DNA of 64,000 nucleotides from Sipunculus nudus (lineage: Eukaryota; Annelida; Sipuncula; Golfingiida; Sipunculidae), in contig CM049319.1 of NCBI GenBank assembly GCA_026874595.1, positions 2,942,601-3,006,600 on the forward strand, written 5' to 3'. Position numbers and translations under genes: made by a program. How positions within the stretch are numbered: position 1 is the first letter of the stretch; each line of letters opens with the position of its first letter. This document shows positions 61,201-64,000 of the stretch, piece by piece. The notes beneath the pieces are model-generated. The model ran no database searches, had not been told where the DNA came from, and saw only the letters and a list, made by a program, of their open reading frames with translations.

Positions 61201-62241
61201 CATGATGTACCGAATATACAACCTCCATCTGTAGTGACATGAGGTACCGAATATACAACCTCCATCTGTAGTGACATGAGGTACCGAATATACAGCCTCC
61301 ATCTGTAGTGATATGATGTACCGAATATACAACCTCCATCTGTAGTGACATGAGGTAACGAATATACAACCTCCATCTGTAGTGACATGAGGTACCGAAT
61401 ATACAACCTCCATCTGTAGTGACATGAGGTAGCACAAAGGAAGGGTGTATTCTAAAACAATAATAATAGCCTAATATCTGCCATGAAAAATGTTCTCATT
61501 ATAATTCACAGCAATTCTGACTTTAAGACTGTGATTAGTATAGTATAGGCGGGCCCCTGGAACCAACCAATGAACGATGACCCCCTAATGAACTCATATT
61601 GAGAACGATTTCGTTATTTCACAGATTTTAATAGTGAATAAAACATATATGTGGAGGTTTATAATTCGATATCACCCACGATGTTGGGCTCTCTCCTACT
61701 GTACACTTTGCCTCTCTGTTACATTTCGTAGGGTTATTTGGTATACATTTGCCTCGCGTCCATGACCAATACCCATTCATAGCTGGGTGGAGAGAGTGCC
61801 CTCAGGTGGTCATAGCGAGGAAGGTGTGAACGAGACGCGAACCCACGAACTTGTGAACCCAAATCCAGGGCCTTATTAAACCATTACGCCAACTACCCAT
61901 CACAAATGTTGGTAAACTGCCTTAACAAGAATCAAGAACACTATAATTTTAATCAAAATGTTAACTTGAAATTCATGTTTTATTTTAAGGATGTACCCTT
62001 TGTCCCAGAGGCCTGTACGATTATCAGTGTTTCTCCTTGGACAACAATTGTTACGTGAACTTCTGTGGTATAGACAACTGGTATTCGGCCAGAGACACCT
62101 GTGCTCGTCGCGGATGGACGCTGACATTGATAAAATCTAAGACCCTTATTAGCAGTGTGGCGGGGAAACTGTACAAATCCACGGACAACAAACCGTGCAA
62201 GACCTTCTGGGTCGGCTTCAGGACGGCCGACTGGTTTGATG
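31642..62241 (+). CDS. C-type lectin-like domain protein gene (5' part, four exons)
   Basis: Join 31642-31711, 38594-38773, 39029-39160, 61990-62241. All introns are GT-AG and phase 1, and the joined frame is open for 211 codons plus one base. Residues 1-21 form a signal peptide with likely cleavage after VQA. CTLD1 spans about 24-127 with outer Cys pair 35/124 and inner pair 100/115. CTLD2 begins at Cys129 and has its first half (CY at 148-149, W158-A161-C165 helix, WVGF at 201-204). N37 and N79 are N-glycosylation sequons. Neither domain half shows the EPN/QPD or WND calcium-sugar motifs, so classical sugar binding is doubtful. Phase-1 joints suit domain shuffling. I expect a secreted or receptor-like protein, perhaps immune-related, but that is inference. 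The rest of CTLD2 and any transmembrane part lie downstream. Introns are 6882, 255 and 22829 bases. Confidence 0.88.
31915..32900 (+). repeat. Diverged repeats in intron 1
   Basis: 31920-32060 contains GTCCGTCATTCGTCCATCCG, a low-complexity tract of a style common in bivalve dispersed repeats. TCGCGCCACCTGCATC near 32230 recalls the 1-1255 satellite. ATGGTTTCATCTA-ATGAAACCTT phrases repeat near 32320 and 32460. No exon was seen between exon 1 and exon 2 here. Confidence 0.5.
32901..33599. other. Intron 1 DNA, nothing recognised
   Basis: Contains loosely repeated phrases (TTGGACTGGGCGG/TTGGTCCAAACC near 32950-33010 and GGCAACAGGCCAAG/GGCAACAGGTCAAG near 33393-33470), but no coding potential. 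Confidence 0.5.
33600..34165 (+). repeat. ~127-bp tandem satellite in intron 1, related to 1-1255
   Basis: Units begin CTTATTTCTCAGGAG near 33719 and 33846 and CTTATCTCTCATGAG near 33972. Each contains TTTGATATAT-AGCCT, a GGATAGCTTCG-TGTA stretch and GGTGGCGCCACCTAC or GCGGCGCCACCTAC, the palindromic core of the satellite at the left edge of the window. About four diverged units. Confidence 0.8.
34166..35265. other. Intron 1 DNA, nothing recognised
   Basis: A 93-codon plus frame (34370-34651) overlaps a minus frame of similar size; neither has a domain. AT-rich otherwise. Confidence 0.55.
35266..35725 (+). repeat. ~45-bp minisatellite in intron 1
   Basis: About ten diverged units of the type GTCATGGTGAACTATATTG followed by AAATCTCCTTTGAAATGTT. 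Divergence between units is much higher than in the intron 3 arrays, so this is an older array. Confidence 0.88.
35825..38292. mobile_element. 2.5-kb foldback-type inverted repeat in intron 1
   Basis: The left arm (about 35825-36680) reappears reverse-complemented as the right arm (about 37290-38292). Examples are TATCAAACCGCGTCAAAGTG near 35972 against its near complement at 38158-38177; TTTGTATTTGGATGTGTTAC near 36087 against GTAACACATCCAAATACAAA near 38008; and CATGGAATAAGTACCA near 36649 against TGGTACTTATTCCATG near 37299. Each arm holds about three diverged ~300-bp subrepeats, and the tips are a C run (35837-35851) and a G run (38274-38290). The ~600-bp centre has (TA)n at 37258-37297 and a separate hairpin. 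There is no transposase. The frames at 35823-36275 and 37557-37895 are arm sequence. Confidence 0.82.
36984..37103. repeat. 120-nt nested hairpin at the foldback centre
   Basis: Outer arms TCGGGGCTCCTTATACTTG (36984-37002, continuing ATCC) and GGATCAACTATAAGGAGCCC (37081-37100, then CGA) pair with one mismatch. Inner arms GGGGATTTGTAGTTGGTCA (37024-37042) and TGACCAACTACAAATCCCC (37062-37080) pair perfectly over 19 bp. An extra GGGATTTGTAGTTG (37010-37023) duplicates part of the inner arm. Confidence 0.85.
38594..38773 (+). CDS. Lectin gene exon 2: first half of CTLD1
   Basis: Acceptor TTTTTTTTCAG ends at 38593; donor GTAAGC starts at 38774. Residues 24-83 include LTWREAEGKCRNES (helix 1 with W28, A31 and C35), WTVWTGARR (61-69, the WIGL-like core) and W77-I-N-G. 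Phase 1 at both ends, 180 bases. The usual N-terminal strand of a CTLD is nearly absent: helix 1 begins three residues into the exon. Either this is a short CTLD or a small upstream exon in intron 1 was missed. The open frame continuing upstream to 38548 lies before the acceptor and is intronic. Confidence 0.88.
38794..38810 (+). repeat. 17-base G run just after the exon 2 donor
   Basis: An uninterrupted G run starts 20 bases into the 255-base intron 2. G runs close to a 5' splice site can bind splicing factors or fold as quadruplexes; here it may simply be a mutable homopolymer. Intron 2 also has a (TA)n tract near 38939-38960. Confidence 0.8.
39029..39160 (+). CDS. Lectin gene exon 3: second half of CTLD1
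   Basis: Acceptor TTGTGTTCCAG ends at 39028; donor GTGAGC starts at 39161. Residues 84-127 give C100, the strand L110-E-L, C115-D and the terminal YLCQIP with C124, completing the four-cysteine CTLD pattern. The region has no WND motif. The last ten bases, CAGATACCTG, are also the first ten bases of the 42-bp minisatellite that fills the next intron. Reading through the donor would add about a dozen residues before TAA at 39202-39204. Confidence 0.88.
39151..57830 (+). repeat. 18.7-kb minisatellite of 42-bp units derived from the exon 3 splice junction
   Basis: About 440 units; landmarks in each are CAGATACCTGGTGAG, AACACTATAATGATG and TCAATATACAT. Unit starts are at 39151 (in exon 3), 39193, 39224 (a shortened unit) and 39266, then every 42 bases. 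Variants replace GGTGAG with GGTAAG, GGTGTG, AGTGTG or CAGGTGAG; occasional units carry +6 (GGTTCAATCGAGAAC type, e.g. near 41297 and 53290) or +3 (ATGTGGTTGATC, near 40718 and 41400). Because 42 is 14 codons and the consensus lacks stops in one frame per strand, open frames reach 720 codons (49817-51979, plus) and 734 codons (51074-53278, minus). These are Met/Ile/His-rich or Tyr/His-rich repeats without domains, inside an intron, and I do not call them genes. Higher-order blocks repeat at offsets such as 714, 882 and 2604 bases. Confidence 0.95.
57841..58356. other. Spacer between the two intron 3 minisatellites
   Basis: Contains a 61-codon Cys/His-rich minus frame (58107-57922) whose TGA stop is followed directly by AATAAA on that strand; no domain recognised. 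(TA)n occupies 58209-58262 and a G run 58264-58277. Confidence 0.6.
58357..61436. repeat. 3.1-kb minisatellite of 37-bp units
   Basis: About 83 units with landmarks CCGAATATACAACCTCCATC and TGTAGTGACATGATGTA. Common variants are ATGAGGT for ATGATGT, and ATATAG, ATACAC or ATAAGC for ATATAC. As 37 is not a multiple of three, three units (111 bases, 37 codons) make one coding period. The minus strand lacks stops in all phases of the consensus, giving spurious frames of up to 1028 codons. A 27-unit higher-order repeat is visible: 59412-60407 and 60411-61406 correspond at an offset of 999 bases. No unit resembles the 42-bp array. Confidence 0.95.
61440..61734. other. Intron 3 DNA, nothing recognised
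   Basis: Anonymous AT-rich sequence between the 37-bp array and the SINE. Confidence 0.6.
61735..61905 (-). mobile_element. tRNA-derived SINE in intron 3
   Basis: Read on the minus strand: A box TGGCGTAATGG (61891-61881) and B box-like GGTTCGCGTC (61842-61833) at tRNA-like spacing, then a body with CCACCTGAGGGCACTC and CCCAGCTATGAATGGGTA. The 'ATGAATGGGTA' body after a tRNA head is a pattern I associate with invertebrate SINEs. It lies about 85 bases before exon 4. Ends and target duplications are uncertain. Confidence 0.6.
61990..62241 (+). CDS. Lectin gene exon 4: first half of CTLD2
   Basis: Acceptor TTTTATTTTAAG ends at 61989; donor GTGAGG starts at 62242. Residues 128-211 carry an N-terminal Cys pair (129, 132) and C141, which suggests a long-form CTLD; CY at 148-149; the helix NWYSARDTCARRGW; LTLI; and FWVGFRTADWFDG, the WIGL-like strand. 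Phase 1 at both ends and 252 bases. Domain layout parallels exon 2, whose second half was in a separate exon. The frame would otherwise stop at 62319-62321 beyond the donor. Missing parts are the C-terminal half with the remaining cysteines. Confidence 0.87.
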
Positions 62242-63279
62242 GTGAGGAATTGTATTTCCAGCTACATGAGACAGATAATAGAAAGGAACGAATTAAGCCG
62301 AACTGGATTAGGCATATGTGAATATTATAATGCTCACGTGGTTGTCCTTTCTAAGTAACATGTCTCATTTTGTAATAATTAAGGTTTGAATGTTTTAAAG
62401 ATAATTTATGATAGGTATTCCTAAGATTTCAATTTTTATATGTGTTTGACTTAAAATTACTTACTTTTCACAAAGTAACATAATTTGATCACTTAAAACT
62501 TTTACAGAGGTTGTTCACAAACGTTAAATGACGCTTGCATATTATTGCTCGTTCTCTGATATATGAAATGTATATATGTAAAAAATATACGACATATATA
62601 TTACATATGTAAATTTGCCAACATAGGCTGTCTAGAAATTAAAGGCTTCTTCCTTTGGAACATTAATCTTTTTTCTGTGATTTACATTTACAGTCATGCG
62701 TTTCGCTTTAATTAAGATTCCATACTTTATTCATCTGGTTTGTTAAACAGTCCAGCACAGTCACTGGGGTTTGAATCTTTCACCGTCCTTATACATTTGA
62801 CAATCCAATGTGAATAAATTAACTACTAGAGAAGAACACTTGCGTTTATTCAACAGCAAAAACCCAATATGACGGCCATCTTGACCCATCTCCGTTCCCC
62901 GTTCCAATCATACCTCAGTACAACTATATCACAAATCACACATCTATAATCTAAAGATCCTAGATAACATTCTTACAGGCCAGACACCTGTCATGAATGA
63001 GGACAGTATTTATCCTAGAGCTCTAAAGTTGTTATATTAATTCAAATACGTTGAACGTGAACACAACGGTGAAAAATGTACTTTTGTGTGTAACAAAATG
63101 TATGATTATAATATACAAATTACAATGCTTAATGCAATTAAAATTCCCTTGTGTAGAAGTGGATGTTGATCGAATAACATATCAAATTATTGATGATCTG
63201 TGACTTAACGACCAAGAAAGAGGTTAATAACAAAAGTTTACAAAATAGTGTGCAATGGCTGACAGAGAGCGGTTTTCAG
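62242..63279. other. Probable intron 4 or 3' flank, nothing recognised
   Basis: AT-rich, with no frame of interest and no clear acceptor followed by a CTLD second half other than the doubtful candidate at 63280. Confidence 0.5.
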
Positions 63280-63458
63280 CTCACCTGACTATAAGTCATC
63301 TGAGCTCTAGTAATGGTCCTTTGTTCGTCAGGCCATCCTTTAACAAGACAAACTGTTGGACTTGCAAATCCAAAATTCTACATGCAAATAAATGTACCCA
63401 CGTTCTCTTAGGAAACGGAAAACTGGGTCACTGTGACTTCTTTCTTTTGAGAAATTAA
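63280..63458 (+). CDS. Doubtful exon 5: possible end of CTLD2
   Basis: GGTTTTCAG at 63271-63279 could be an acceptor. The following frame joins exon 4 in phase 1 (G+CT gives Ala212) and runs 59 codons to TAA. It includes KCTHVLLGNGKLGHCDFF, which resembles the CTLD1 region CGYLHTRDNTLELQSCD (C, hydrophobic strand, L, then C-D). Against it, the final CTLD cysteine is missing, no AATAAA follows soon, and the first 50 bases (CTCACCTGACTATAAG, GGTCCTTTGTTCGTC) look like a dispersed repeat common in bivalve DNA. The resemblance may be chance. Confidence 0.25.
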
Positions 63459-64000
63459 GAAAAACATTCGTTTTCAAGTAAAACATATTTTTCATTTAAA
63501 AACTGTGCACTAAAAAATCACTAGTGTTAATGTATTCCTGTTTAATATAACCATTCCTACATATATTTCCTATTGACAACCCAGAAAGTAGATCAATGTT
63601 GCATCAATTGTTAAAGTTATAGGCTCAAATATAATGCAATTAGTATAAAAAATCAGGAAATATGTTTGCTCCCATTACAAGATAATTGTTGAAGCTAGAG
63701 ACTTTTTTTAACTAAGGATATATCTTTATTTAATCAAGATGTAAATTGTATAATAGAAATCAGTTCAGACCTAATCAGACTCGCATTATTGTAAAAACAG
63801 TACCATAAATTTGGCCGAACTGTCACCAAGGTACATTTTGTTCTTATAAACACTATTTATTTAACTTTCACAGTATTTATAAATAAGGATTTAAGCTTTT
63901 AAAATCTTAAGTTTGAAAGTTAGAGATTAAAAATTGGGCTTGAAATTGAATTTTCATTTTGAGGCCCTTTTGTTTCGTTTTGCATTGTAAATCCCAAGGC
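63459..64000. other. AT-rich right edge, nothing recognised
   Basis: No frame, RNA gene or repeat array is visible. The true continuation of the lectin gene is likely outside the window unless exon 5 at 63280 is real. Confidence 0.5.

Noticed and set aside
58357..61436. CRISPR array (37-bp regular repeats)
   Set aside because: Units are directly abutting with no unique spacers, and the window is clearly eukaryotic.
58351..61437. Minus frames of 970-1028 codons as a giant tandem-repeat protein
   Set aside because: The 37-bp period cycles through all three phases and the consensus simply lacks stops on that strand, so three near-identical overlapping frames appear at once. No domain or expression signal is visible.
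62242..62321. Exon 4 continuing to the stop at 62319 as a terminal exon
   Set aside because: The strong donor GTGAGG at 62242 in the shared phase 1, and loss of CTLD-like residues right after it, favour splicing.

Overview
The window is animal nuclear DNA, most probably from a mollusc and possibly a bivalve. It is AT-rich and dense in microsatellites, satellites and dispersed repeats. Its only convincing gene has GT-AG introns and encodes a secreted or receptor-type C-type lectin-like protein. Bacterial features (operons, ribosome binding sites, CRISPR, IS elements) are absent. The taxon is an inference from repeat style and lectin architecture, not a database result.

Layout. 1-1255 holds a ~280-bp satellite built around a perfect 14-bp palindrome. 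1300-26060 is a mosaic of diverged copies of one composite repeat: three forward blocks near 1300-3810, 8560-11410 and 18660-21910, and an inverted block at 22885-26060. One module of it is locally amplified as a 197-bp tandem repeat at 5865-6835. Embedded here are tRNA-like promoter boxes (4150-4335), a 5'-truncated Penelope-like retroelement on the minus strand (16480-17305) with a recognisable hammerhead ribozyme (16501-16562), and a ~400-bp MITE (24128-24530). 26061-31550 is mostly anonymous AT-rich DNA.

The gene. A plus-strand lectin gene starts at 31642. Four exons (31642-31711, 38594-38773, 39029-39160, 61990-62241) join in phase 1 at every junction. They encode a signal peptide, a complete first C-type lectin-like domain (CTLD) and the N-terminal half of a second (211 complete codons). 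The gene probably continues; a doubtful fifth exon lies at 63280-63458. Intron 1 (6.9 kb) contains satellites and a 2.5-kb foldback element. Intron 3 (22.8 kb) consists almost entirely of two minisatellites: a 42-bp array (39151-57830, about 440 units) and a 37-bp array (58357-61436, about 83 units).

Main observation. The 42-bp array starts inside exon 3. Its first unit is the last 10 coding bases of the lectin domain plus the authentic 5' splice site and the first intron bases. The minisatellite is therefore an amplified exon-intron junction, and intron 3 carries hundreds of splice-donor-like copies. The unit is 14 codons long and lacks stops in one frame on each strand, so it gives very long but probably spurious open frames. 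A partial unit-like sequence also occurs about 55 bases before exon 4.
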